A stretch of 64,000 nt of DNA from Blastococcus aurantiacus (GTDB lineage: Bacteria > Actinomycetota > Actinomycetes > Mycobacteriales > Geodermatophilaceae): contig NZ_FNBT01000001.1 in the NCBI RefSeq assembly GCF_900102425.1, positions 434,001 to 498,000 of the forward strand, in the 5' to 3' direction. The position numbers were made by a program, and so were the translations under genes. The notes under the pieces are model-generated. The model was given only the letters and a program-made list of their open reading frames with translations. It did not search any database and was not told the DNA's origin. This document shows, in pieces, positions 57,002-64,000 of this stretch. The first letter of the stretch is position 1. Every line of letters starts with the position of its first letter.

Positions 57002-58281
57002 GCGGCACCGGCCAGCGGCAGGACGACGCAGAGCTCGAACCCGCCCGAGGGCGTGGGTCCGGCGGTGAGGGTGCCCCCGGCGGCGCGGGTGCGCTCGTGC
57101 AGGCCGGCCAGCCCGCGACCGCCGCCGGGACCGGGCCGGCTCTCCTGCTGGTCGGGGCGCTCGTTGTGCACGCTGACGACGAGGGTGTCGCCGAGACGCA
57201 GCACCTGCGCGACGGTCGCCGGGGTGCCCGCGTGCCGCAGCACGTTCGTCGTCCCCTCCTGCACCACCCGGTAGGCCAGCGCCTGCACCTCCGGCGGGAT
57301 CCCGTCGGCTCCGACGTCGACGGTCAGGGCGACCGGCAGGCCGCCGTCGCGCAGCCCGGCGAGCAGCTCGTCGAGGTCGGCGAGCGTCGGTGCGGCGAAG
57401 GGGGCGGGGTCGCGGCCGTCGTCCTCGGCGCGCAGCACGGTGAGCGCCCGGTCGAGTTCGGCGAGCGCGGCGCGGGTGTTGGTCTCGATGTGCTGCAGCG
57501 CCTGGCGGGCGAACTCCGGCTGTAGGGGCTCGTCGCCGGCGGGACCGAGGGTGCGCCGGGCCGCGGTGGCCTGCAGCAGGCTCGCGGTCAGGGCGTGGCC
57601 GATGGTGTCGTGCAGGTCGCGGGCCAGCCGGTTGCGGTCGGCCAGGCGCCGCCCGCCGGCCTGCAGCGCGGCGATCTGCTGCTCGGCGCCGGCGCCCAGC
57701 AGCCGGGGACCGACCGCCGCCGCGAGGCGCACCAGCAGGTCGAGCAGCAGGAGGGCCAGCAGGACGATGACGCCGATGAGCGCCAGCAGGGGCAGCCCGT
57801 TGAGCACGTTCCAGTCGATGCCGACGATGAGCGCGGCGGACAGCACGGTGGAGAAGAACAGGACGGCGAGGGTGGCCGCGCCCAGCAGCACGCGGGCGCC
57901 CAGCCAGCCGACCGCCCGCCAGGTGCTGGCCGAGGTGACCAGCCGGCGCACTTTGGCCCGGACGCCGGGCAGCCGCCGCACCCGCTCGCCGGTGGGGACG
58001 TCGACCCCGAGCAGGGTGCGCAGCATCCGGCGCTCGAGCCCGGCGAATGCGCGGATGGCGGCCAGCACGAGCAGGATCAGCAGCAGCCCGACGCCGTAGA
58101 TGACCGCGACGACCGAGCCGAACAGCGCGAAGTAGAAGGCCAGGCCCAGCGCGCCCACCGGCAGCAGGAGAAGGGCGTACAGCACGCGGCCGGGCCAGCC
58201 GGGACCCGCGGCGGTGGCGAGCACCCCGCGGAAGGCGGCCCCGATCTCTGGGGCGGAGCGGGGGAACGTCGTCGTCGGCAC
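56998..58281 (-). CDS. Sensor histidine kinase (DesK/NarX-like, HisKA_3)
   Basis: A 427-residue kinase. The N-terminal region has four main hydrophobic segments in two pairs (residues about 30-75 and 120-180) with no large extracellular loop, as in intramembrane-sensing kinases. The phosphorylated His is in RNRLARDLHDTIGHALTASL. The ATPase domain shows AYRVVQEGTTNVLRHAG and GGRGLAGLHERTRAAGG. GTG start with AGGA upstream. Paired with the overlapping response regulator. Confidence 0.92.
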   Translation of the reverse strand: MPTTTFPRSAPEIGAAFRGVLATAAGPGWPGRVLYALLLLPVGALGLAFYFALFGSVVAVIYGVGLLLILLVLAAIRAFAGLERRMLRTLLGVDVPTGERVRRLPGVRAKVRRLVTSASTWRAVGWLGARVLLGAATLAVLFFSTVLSAALIVGIDWNVLNGLPLLALIGVIVLLALLLLDLLVRLAAAVGPRLLGAGAEQQIAALQAGGRRLADRNRLARDLHDTIGHALTASLLQATAARRTLGPAGDEPLQPEFARQALQHIETNTRAALAELDRALTVLRAEDDGRDPAPFAAPTLADLDELLAGLRDGGLPVALTVDVGADGIPPEVQALAYRVVQEGTTNVLRHAGTPATVAQVLRLGDTLVVSVHNERPDQQESRPGPGGGRGLAGLHERTRAAGGTLTAGPTPSGGFELCVVLPLAGAA

Positions 58282-58338
58282 GGTTCGATCCTGCTGCTCG
58301 CCGAGGCCGAGCGATTCCCCCGACGGCGTGCTCCGCTC

Positions 58339-58356
58339 CTCCCCCACGTGGGGGAG
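58339..58356. promoter_or_regulatory. 18-bp perfect palindrome between the two-component and ABC genes
   Basis: CTCCCCCACGTGGGGGAG is an unbroken palindrome centred 67 bp from the kinase start and 117 bp from the ABC start. A dimeric response-regulator operator is the simplest reading. The remaining bases of 58282-58464 show no coding sequence. Confidence 0.5.
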
Positions 58357-58464
58357 CCAGGTCGGCACCGCGGGGTGATCCGCGCGCACGTCCCTGGCCG
58401 ACACGCTGCTGATCATGACCGAGACGAACTCCTGGCGGCAGTGCCGCCTCACCGGGAGCTCCGC

Positions 58465-59403
58465 ATGATCGAGGTGCGCGGGCTCACGAAGCAGTACGGC
58501 GCCGTGCGCGCCGTCGACGACCTGACCTTCGAGGTGCAGCCGGGCAAGGTGACCGGCTTCCTCGGCCCGAACGGTGCGGGCAAGTCGACCACGATGCGCA
58601 TGGTGCTGGGGCTGGACCGGCCCTCCGCAGGCTCCGCGCTGGTGGCCGGACGGCCGTTCGCCCGGCTGGCCGAGCCGCTGCGCACGGCCGGCGCGCTGCT
58701 CGACGCGCAGGCGGTGCACCCGGGCCGCAGCGGCCGCGACCACCTGCGGGTGGCCGCCCGCGCCAATGGCATCCCGCTGCGCCGGGTCGACGAGGTGGTC
58801 GACCAGGTCGGACTGGGGCCGGCCTCCCGCCGTCGGGTGAAGGGTTACTCGCTCGGCATGCGGCAGCGGCTCGGCATCGCGACGGCGCTGCTGGGCGACC
58901 CCGCGGTGCTGCTGTTCGACGAGCCGATGAACGGCCTGGACCTCGACGGCGTCCGCTGGATCCGCCGCCTGGTGCGCCAACTGGCCGACGAGGGCCGGAC
59001 GGTGCTGCTGTCCAGCCACCTGATGAGCGAGATGGAGCAGACCGCCGACCACCTGGTGATCATCGGCCGCGGCCGGCTCATCGCCGACGCCTCGATGGCC
59101 GAGGTGATGCGCGGCGAGAGCGCACGCCGGCAGGTGCAGGTGCGCACCCCGTTCCCCGACGAGCTGACCGGCGCACTGCTGCGCCGGCAGCTGCGGGTGC
59201 ACCCGACCGACGTCGGCGACCTGCTGGTCGAGGGCGCCTCGCCGGAGACGGTGGGCGACGTCGCGTTGGAGGTCGGCGTGGCCGTGCACCGGCTGGCCGA
59301 GGTGCACAACTCCCTCGAGCAGATCTACCTCGACCTCACCGGCGACAGCGTGCAGTACCGGGTGGCGGCCGAGCCCGTGCCGGCCGGGCAGGTGCAGCGA
59401 TGA
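58465..59403 (+). CDS. ABC transporter ATPase
   Basis: A 312-residue ATPase: IEVRGLTKQYGAVRAVDDLT, Walker A GPNGAGKSTTMRMVLG, signature region YSLGMRQRLGIATALLG, Walker B VLLFDEPMNGLDLDG and H-loop LLSSHLMSEMEQTA. The Q-loop region (GALLDAQAVHPGRSGRDHL) is typical of the BcrA/lantibiotic-immunity class. GGGAG precedes the ATG. It overlaps the permease gene by 4 bases, and a divergent two-component system suggests drug- or envelope-stress-induced export. Confidence 0.92.
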   Translation: MIEVRGLTKQYGAVRAVDDLTFEVQPGKVTGFLGPNGAGKSTTMRMVLGLDRPSAGSALVAGRPFARLAEPLRTAGALLDAQAVHPGRSGRDHLRVAARANGIPLRRVDEVVDQVGLGPASRRRVKGYSLGMRQRLGIATALLGDPAVLLFDEPMNGLDLDGVRWIRRLVRQLADEGRTVLLSSHLMSEMEQTADHLVIIGRGRLIADASMAEVMRGESARRQVQVRTPFPDELTGALLRRQLRVHPTDVGDLLVEGASPETVGDVALEVGVAVHRLAEVHNSLEQIYLDLTGDSVQYRVAAEPVPAGQVQR

Positions 59404-60191
59404 GCGCCGCGGTGCTCGCGCGACCGGCCGAGCCGGGGACCGGCACGGTCTTCTTGCGGGCCGCCGGGGCGGAGTGGGTGCGGCTGCGCACGGTGCGGAC
59501 GACGTGGGCGTGTCTGCTCGCCGCCACCGTGGTCATCGTCGGGCTGGGCGCCATCGCGGCGGCCGACGAGGCGGAGGGGACGGCGACCGCCGCGAACCCC
59601 ATCGTGTCGACGTTCGCCGGCGAGTACGGCGTGCTGCTCGGCCAGTTCGGGCTGCTGGTGCTGGCCCTCCTCGCGGTCACCCAGGAGTACGCCAGCGGGT
59701 CGATCGGGCCGACGCTGCAGTGGACGCCGCGCCGCGGGGTGCTGCTGGCGGCGCGGGTCGCCGTCCCGACCGTGGTGGCGACGGTGACCGGCGTGCTGCT
59801 GGCGCTGACCGCCGACGTCGTCGCCCTGCTGATCGACCCGGAGCTGACGCTGCCCCTGGAGGACGCGGTGGCCGGGCTGGCGCGGATCGCCGCGGTTCTC
59901 GTCGCCGGGTCGCTGCTCGCCGTCGGGGTCGGGTTGCTGCTGCGGTCGACCGCGGCCGGCCTGGCCACCGTCTTCCTGCTGCAACTGGTGCTGCCGTTCC
60001 TCATGCAGTCCTTCGGCGTCGGGTGGCTGAACGACGTCGCCCTGTGGCTGCCGGGCACGGGTGCGGTGCGGACGCTGCTGGGCGAGCCGGACTCGATGTC
60101 CCTCGGCGGTGCACTGGCGCTGCAGGCCGGCTGGTCGGCCGCGGCGCTGGCGGCCGGAGGCTGGCGGCTGCTGCGCCGCGACGCCGGCTGA
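59400..60191 (+). CDS. ABC-2 type permease
   Basis: A 263-residue membrane protein with six hydrophobic segments. GAEWVRLRTVRTTWACLLAA begins the first, TQEYASGSIGPTLQWTPRRG is the conserved cytoplasmic loop of this permease type, and FLLQLVLPFLMQSFGVGWLN lies late. It completes the exporter with the ATPase encoded immediately upstream (ATGA overlap). Substrate unknown. Confidence 0.88.
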   Translation: MSAAVLARPAEPGTGTVFLRAAGAEWVRLRTVRTTWACLLAATVVIVGLGAIAAADEAEGTATAANPIVSTFAGEYGVLLGQFGLLVLALLAVTQEYASGSIGPTLQWTPRRGVLLAARVAVPTVVATVTGVLLALTADVVALLIDPELTLPLEDAVAGLARIAAVLVAGSLLAVGVGLLLRSTAAGLATVFLLQLVLPFLMQSFGVGWLNDVALWLPGTGAVRTLLGEPDSMSLGGALALQAGWSAAALAAGGWRLLRRDAG

Positions 60192-60216
60192 CCTCCGCCG
60201 CACTGTTGGTCCTCGC

Positions 60217-60258
60217 ACAGTCGGCCTCTGCCCACAGGTGTGGGCAGAGGCCGACTGT
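60217..60258. terminator. Perfect 20-bp stem bidirectional terminator
   Basis: ACAGTCGGCCTCTGCCCACA (60217-60236), two G residues, then its exact complement (60239-60258). It lies between convergent genes and has no loop beyond a few bases. Such a perfect palindrome could also be a dispersed repeat. Confidence 0.75.
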
Positions 60259-60266
60259 CCGCGGAC

Positions 60267-61220
60267 CTACTGCCCGATCACCCGCACCGGCCGGCCGGCC
60301 ACCCACGCGGCGACGTCCTCCACCGCCTCGCCGTAGAAGACCTCGTAGGTGCCCCGGGTGACGTAGCCCAGGTGCGGGGTGAGCACGGTGCGCGGCGCCG
60401 AGCGCAGCGGGTGGTCGGGCGGCAGGGGCTCGGCCTCGAACACGTCGAGCCCCGCGCCGGCGATCCGTCCGCCGTGCAGGGCGTCGAGCAGCGCCTGCTG
60501 GTCGACGATCGGCCCGCGGCTGGTGTTCACCAGCACGGCGGTGGGCTTCATCCGGCCGAGGTCGTCGGCGCCGATGAGACCGCGGGTCCGCCGCGACAGC
60601 AGCAGGTGAATCGTGACGACGTCCGCGGTGGCGAAGAGCTCGTCGCGCTCGACGCGCCGGACTCCGACCTCCGCGGCCCGCTCGTCGGTGAGGTTCTGGC
60701 TCCACGCGACGACGTCCATCCCGAAGGCCTTCCCCACCGCGGCGACGCGGCTGCCGAGCCGGCCCAGCCCGACGACACCGAGCCGCGCCCCGTCCAGGTC
60801 ACCACCGAGGGTCTGCTGCCAGCCGCCGGCGCGGATCGAGGAGTCCTCGCGCGGGATGTGCCGGAGGGTGGCCAGGAGCAGCCCCCAGGTGAGCTCGGCG
60901 GTGGCCGCGGCGCTCGCTCCGGTGCCGCAGACGGTGATGCCCAGCTCGGTGGCGGCGGCGACGTCGATGGCCCGGTTGCGCATGCCGGTGGTGACCAGCA
61001 GCCGCAGGTTGGGCAGCCGCTCCAGGAGGCTGCGCGGGAACTCGGTGCGCTCCCGCATGGCGACGACGACGTCGAAGGGTTCGAGCCGGGCGGCCAGGGC
61101 GTCGGGGTCCGCGACGGCGTCGTGGAACTCGACGACGTCGACGGGGCCGGGCACCTGCGACCAGTCGCAGAAATCGGCGGCGACGGACTGGTAGTCGTCG
61201 AGGACGGCGATGCGGTGCAC
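60267..61220 (-). CDS. D-2-hydroxyacid dehydrogenase family protein
   Basis: A 317-residue NAD-dependent enzyme: RIAVLDDYQSVAADFCDWSQ, ARLGVVGLGRLGSRVAAVGK (complete GxGxxG), VLVNTSRGPIVDQQALLDAL (catalytic Arg), LDVFEAEPLPPDHPL (Glu) and VLTPHLGYVTRGTYEVFY (catalytic His). It starts at GTG and is preceded by no clear ribosome site. It differs from the enzyme at 1898-2872 in having the full nucleotide loop. Substrate unknown; no pathway neighbours. Confidence 0.9.
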   Translation of the reverse strand: MHRIAVLDDYQSVAADFCDWSQVPGPVDVVEFHDAVADPDALAARLEPFDVVVAMRERTEFPRSLLERLPNLRLLVTTGMRNRAIDVAAATELGITVCGTGASAAATAELTWGLLLATLRHIPREDSSIRAGGWQQTLGGDLDGARLGVVGLGRLGSRVAAVGKAFGMDVVAWSQNLTDERAAEVGVRRVERDELFATADVVTIHLLLSRRTRGLIGADDLGRMKPTAVLVNTSRGPIVDQQALLDALHGGRIAGAGLDVFEAEPLPPDHPLRSAPRTVLTPHLGYVTRGTYEVFYGEAVEDVAAWVAGRPVRVIGQ

Positions 61221-61262
61221 GTGCCCGGTCTACTACACCGCGCCGATGCCCGGGCCGGACGC

Positions 61263-61300
61263 CGACGGCCCCCGGCCGCGGGTGCGGACGGGGGCCGTCG
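61263..61300 (-). terminator. Terminator hairpin after the 46-residue gene
   Basis: CGACGGCCCCCG (61263-61274) pairs with CGGGGGCCGTCG (61289-61300), a perfect 12-bp stem with a 14-base loop, 15 bases beyond the small gene on the minus strand. Confidence 0.65.
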
Positions 61301-61315
61301 TGGCGTGCTGGTGGA

Positions 61316-61456
61316 TCAGCGGCGCTTGCCGCTGTTCTTGTTCTGGAAGTCGGCGACCATCTTCTTGAGCTTCGCCTGGTTCTGCGGCTTGCGCGCTTCC
61401 TGGATCACCCGTGCGGCGACCCCGGACACGATGAGCTTCCGGATCATTCCGGCCAT
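61316..61456 (-). CDS. 46-residue basic conserved-looking protein
   Basis: A short frame starting MAGMIRKLIVSGVAARVIQE and continuing ARKPQNQAKLKKMVADF to NKNSGKRR. GAGGAGG lies 7-13 bases before the ATG and a terminator follows, which is strong support for such a small gene. It is Lys/Arg-rich and amphipathic, with no membrane span of full length. The family is not recognised. Confidence 0.75.
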   Translation of the reverse strand: MAGMIRKLIVSGVAARVIQEARKPQNQAKLKKMVADFQNKNSGKRR

Positions 61457-61531
61457 GTTCGCCTCCTCGGCAGTGGGACTGATCCCTGGAGTGCCCCGCC
61501 GGACGGTCCGTCAACCGCGGCGGCCGGGTTG

Positions 61532-62191
61532 TCAGTCGATCGGGGCAGAGCCTGGCTGTCCGCCCAGTCCCGCGTCTCGTGCCCGAGCGACGGCCGACGC
61601 ACGATCCGGGACGTCCAGCTTGGTGAAGATGCTCGAGACGTGGTTGCGGACGGTCTTCTCGGACAGGAACAGCCGGCGCGCGATGTCGGCGTTGGCCCGC
61701 CCCTCGGAGACCAGCCGCAGCACCTCGCGCTCCCGGTCGGACAGCTGCGGGAACGGAGTCACCGACGACCCCGACCGGACGGAGAGGAAGCCCATCACGC
61801 GCTCCGCGACGCCCGTGCCGTAGACCACCTGGCCGTCCGCGACCGATCGGACCGCGCGCTCGATCTCCTCCTGACCGGCACCCTTGAGCAGGTAGCCCCA
61901 CGCGCCGGCGCGGATCGCGGCGAGCACGGTCTCGTCGGCCTCGATCATGGTGAGCACGAGGACCTTCGTCGCGGGCGCCACCTCGTGCAGCCGTCGGGTC
62001 ACCTCCACGCCGGTCATCCCGGGCATCTGCAGGTCCAGCAGGGCGACGTCGGGTCCGGTCGTGACGACGGCGTCCACGGCGGCGAGCCCGTCGGCTGCCT
62101 CTGCCACGACGTCGAGGCCGCTGTCCTCCAGGAGCAGGCGCAGGCCGGCCCGGAACGCGGGATGGTCGTCGGCGATGACCACGCGGATCAT
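61532..62191 (-). CDS. NarL/FixJ-type response regulator
   Basis: A 219-residue regulator: IRVVIADDHPAFRAGLRLLL, DVALLDLQMPGMTGVEVTRR (phosphoacceptor Asp in LLD), GAWGYLLKGAGQEEI (Lys), and HTH LSDREREVLRLVSEGRANAD, IARRLFLSEKTVRNHVSSIF. Its ATG overlaps the kinase stop (ATGA). Targets unknown. Confidence 0.93.
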   Translation of the reverse strand: MIRVVIADDHPAFRAGLRLLLEDSGLDVVAEAADGLAAVDAVVTTGPDVALLDLQMPGMTGVEVTRRLHEVAPATKVLVLTMIEADETVLAAIRAGAWGYLLKGAGQEEIERAVRSVADGQVVYGTGVAERVMGFLSVRSGSSVTPFPQLSDREREVLRLVSEGRANADIARRLFLSEKTVRNHVSSIFTKLDVPDRASAVARARDAGLGGQPGSAPID

Positions 62192-64000
62192 CCCGGTCCT
62201 CCGACCCGGAGCGGCAGGAGGGCGGAGACGCGGGTTCCGCCGCCGGGCCCGCAGGAGATCCGGCAGGACCCGCCGAGCTCGGCGGCGCGGTCACGCATCG
62301 ACTGCAGGCCGAGACCGGGGACCGCGTCGTCCGGGCACCCGCGACCGTCGTCGTCCACCTCGATGCCGACGCCGTCCGGACCGGCGTCCAGGTGCACCGT
62401 GATCCGCTTCGCCCCGGCGTGCCGGATGGCGTTGGTCATCGCCTCCTGGGCGATGCGGAAGGCCGCCACCTCCACGGCGGCGGGCAGGGACGCCAGCTCG
62501 CCGCTGCCCTCGATCCGGATGTCCGGTGCGCCCGCCTGGTCCGCGAGCAGCCCGGGCCCGGTCGCCTGGAGGGCGCCGACCAGTCCCAGGTCGTCCAGCG
62601 CAGGCGGACGCAGGCCGTGCACGATGCGACGGACGTCGCCGACGGCCTCCTGCAGCTGCCCGCGCGCCGTCGTCACCAGCGGCGCCGCCCGCCCCGGCTC
62701 CTGTGCGAGCGCGCGCGTCGCGACGTCGAGCGCCATGACGGCCGAGGCCAGTTGGGGCCCGAGGCCGTCGTGCAGGTCGCGGCGGATCCGACGGCGCTCC
62801 TCCTCCCGGGCGCTGACCAGGCGGTCGTGCGAGCGCTCCAGGTCGGTGGCCAGCCGGAGCGCGAACCCGACGGCGGCGAGCTGGTCGGCGAGATCGCCCA
62901 GCAGCGCGACGTCGAGCGGATCGAGGGCGTCGGTGCCGACACGTCGGGCCACGTGGAGCGCGCCGACGACGTCGTCGTGCCACCGCAGCGGGAAGGAGTG
63001 GACCGCGAGCGCCGGCTCGCCCACCGACTCGACCACCGGGAGGGCGTCGGGCCGGTCGACCCGGACGCTGACGGCGGGCAGCTTGAGGTCCGCCGCGATC
63101 GTCGCGACCGCCTCGGCCAGCGCACGCCGCGGCGAGGCGGCGTCGCGCAGCACCTGGGTGACGTGCGCGATCACCCGGTGCGGGTCGCCGCGGAGGCCGT
63201 GGAGCAGCCGGTCGACCGCCCGCTGGATGCGGACGTACAGCGGGTGGAAGACGGCAGCGACGGCCACCGCCCCGACGAGGCCGACGACGGTGTCCGCCGT
63301 GCCCGCGAGGCCGCCGAGCCAGCCGACCACCGCCACGTAGACCAGCGCCGAGCAGGCCAGCAGTGCCGTGCCGACCAGGGTGCGGTTGAGGACGACGTCG
63401 ATGCCGAACAGCCGGTAGCGCACCACGGCGATGCCGATGGCGACGGGGACGGCGAGGGTGGCCACGACGTTGAGCGGTGGAGGTGCGACGAAGGAGGCGA
63501 GGACCGCCACGGCCAGCGCGTACCCGACCCAGGCGATCTGGCGGCGGCCCTGCGGATCGGCGCGGCGGAACCGGAGGACCAGGCTCGCCGACGCCAGCAG
63601 CGCGAGCGCCGGGAGGAGCGGGTCGAGCACCGCCTCGACAACGTCGAGGACGGCCTCCGGCAGCGTGAGGGCGACGGGGTTCGGCGGCTGGCCGCCCTCG
63701 GGCTGGATGTCGGTGAAGGCGGTGAGCAGCGATGTCACCACGATCAGCGCGACCGCCATGGCCGCCACGGGCCGCCACCGCCGCGAGAGCAGCCGGCCGT
63801 CGGGGAAGAACAGGGGCAGCAGGAGGGCGAAGGAGAGGAACGAGGGCACCCAGGTCCACAAGGTGAGCCAGGCGGCGACGCGGAAGACGAGGGCGGGATC
63901 GTCGCTGCCGGCGAAACCGTGCGCGGCGAGGCCGACGGAGCCGGCGTAGACGCAGGCGGAGCAGCCGATCAGGGTGGTGAGCTGCACGACCCGGTTCCCC
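62188..64000 (-). CDS. Multi-helix GAF-containing sensor histidine kinase, partial
   Basis: About 604 residues are visible and the frame is still open at the window edge, so the start probably lies beyond. The N-terminal half has about seven or eight hydrophobic segments. It is followed by a GAF-like region (AVHSFPLRWHDDVVGALHVA) and a kinase core with the phosphorylated His in REEERRRIRRDLHDGLGPQL. ATPase motifs are FRIAQEAMTNAIRHAGAKRI and GLGLQSMRDRAAELGG. It forms a two-component pair with the overlapping regulator. Confidence 0.9.
   Translation of the reverse strand, partial: GNRVVQLTTLIGCSACVYAGSVGLAAHGFAGSDDPALVFRVAAWLTLWTWVPSFLSFALLLPLFFPDGRLLSRRWRPVAAMAVALIVVTSLLTAFTDIQPEGGQPPNPVALTLPEAVLDVVEAVLDPLLPALALLASASLVLRFRRADPQGRRQIAWVGYALAVAVLASFVAPPPLNVVATLAVPVAIGIAVVRYRLFGIDVVLNRTLVGTALLACSALVYVAVVGWLGGLAGTADTVVGLVGAVAVAAVFHPLYVRIQRAVDRLLHGLRGDPHRVIAHVTQVLRDAASPRRALAEAVATIAADLKLPAVSVRVDRPDALPVVESVGEPALAVHSFPLRWHDDVVGALHVARRVGTDALDPLDVALLGDLADQLAAVGFALRLATDLERSHDRLVSAREEERRRIRRDLHDGLGPQLASAVMALDVATRALAQEPGRAAPLVTTARGQLQEAVGDVRRIVHGLRPPALDDLGLVGALQATGPGLLADQAGAPDIRIEGSGELASLPAAVEVAAFRIAQEAMTNAIRHAGAKRITVHLDAGPDGVGIEVDDDGRGCPDDAVPGLGLQSMRDRAAELGGSCRISCGPGGGTRVSALLPLRVGGPG

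Overview
The window is very GC-rich (roughly three quarters G+C by eye), gene-dense, and full of 1-4 base ATGA/GTGA gene overlaps, GTG starts and leaderless-type promoters. Gene content (DUF222/HNH, DUF1707, DUF3048, DUF4234, mycothiol-dependent-type enzyme, IdeR-type iron boxes, ECF42 sigma with DGPF partner, proton-pump rhodopsin with Brp) points to a free-living actinobacterium, most likely of the Geodermatophilaceae (Blastococcus/Geodermatophilus/Modestobacter type). That placement is inference from gene content. No rRNA, tRNA, CRISPR array, insertion sequence or prophage was seen, and no gene-free stretch exceeds 300 bases.

Layout. 1-4.8 kb: end of an ABC exporter, then a catabolic locus in which a divergent GntR regulator faces D-2-hydroxyacid dehydrogenase-AtuA-DUF4387 and is followed by glycerate kinase. 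4.9-6.4 kb: small conserved proteins. 6.4-10 kb: ethanolamine uptake and cleavage (eat-eutB-eutC, no microcompartment genes). 10-14.3 kb: oxidoreductases and small membrane proteins. 14.4-16.4 kb: DrrAB-type ABC exporter. 16.9-18.9 kb: proton-pump rhodopsin with its retinal-forming Brp/Blh dioxygenase. 19.3-23.1 kb: glycosyltransferase/epimerase/aldolase group. 23.1-26.8 kb: FbpABC-type ferric iron importer. Both of the last two minus-strand operons carry a DtxR/IdeR-like iron box. 27-31 kb: SRPBCC protein, ECF42 sigma factor with its DGPF partner and a matching promoter, an Na+/H+ antiporter, and a deletion scar. 31-37 kb: small envelope/stress proteins, a ferritin-like protein, Nudix, tandem DUF4234 paralogues, enoyl-CoA hydratase. 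37.4-39.2 kb: two SnoaL-like proteins coupled to a SnoaL-tailed sigma factor. 39.4-42.3 kb: DUF222/HNH and small proteins.

42.4-49.7 kb is the most unusual part. It holds a 1968-residue transglutaminase-like/DUF4011/SF1 helicase/Vsr-like/DUF3320 protein (Hhe-type architecture, known from antiviral systems) with substitutions at two nuclease/peptidase active sites. This is followed by three tandem 22-bp palindromes nested in one 72-bp palindrome, then a second structured leader with a UUCG tetraloop, then the RNA ligase gene rtcB with its own terminator. 52-55 kb: a bacteriophytochrome whose output is a PP2C/SpoIIE phosphatase, with a STAS anti-anti-sigma factor and a divergent anti-sigma kinase, i.e. 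a probable red-light-driven partner switch. 55-64 kb: threonine ammonia-lyase, a two-component system divergent from an ABC exporter with an 18-bp palindrome between them, a second hydroxyacid dehydrogenase, a 46-residue protein, and a second two-component system running off the window.

The organism appears to sense or harvest light by two chromophores (retinal and bilin), scavenge iron under IdeR-type control, use ethanolamine as a C/N source, and respond to stress through at least two extended ECF sigma factors and one partner-switch module.
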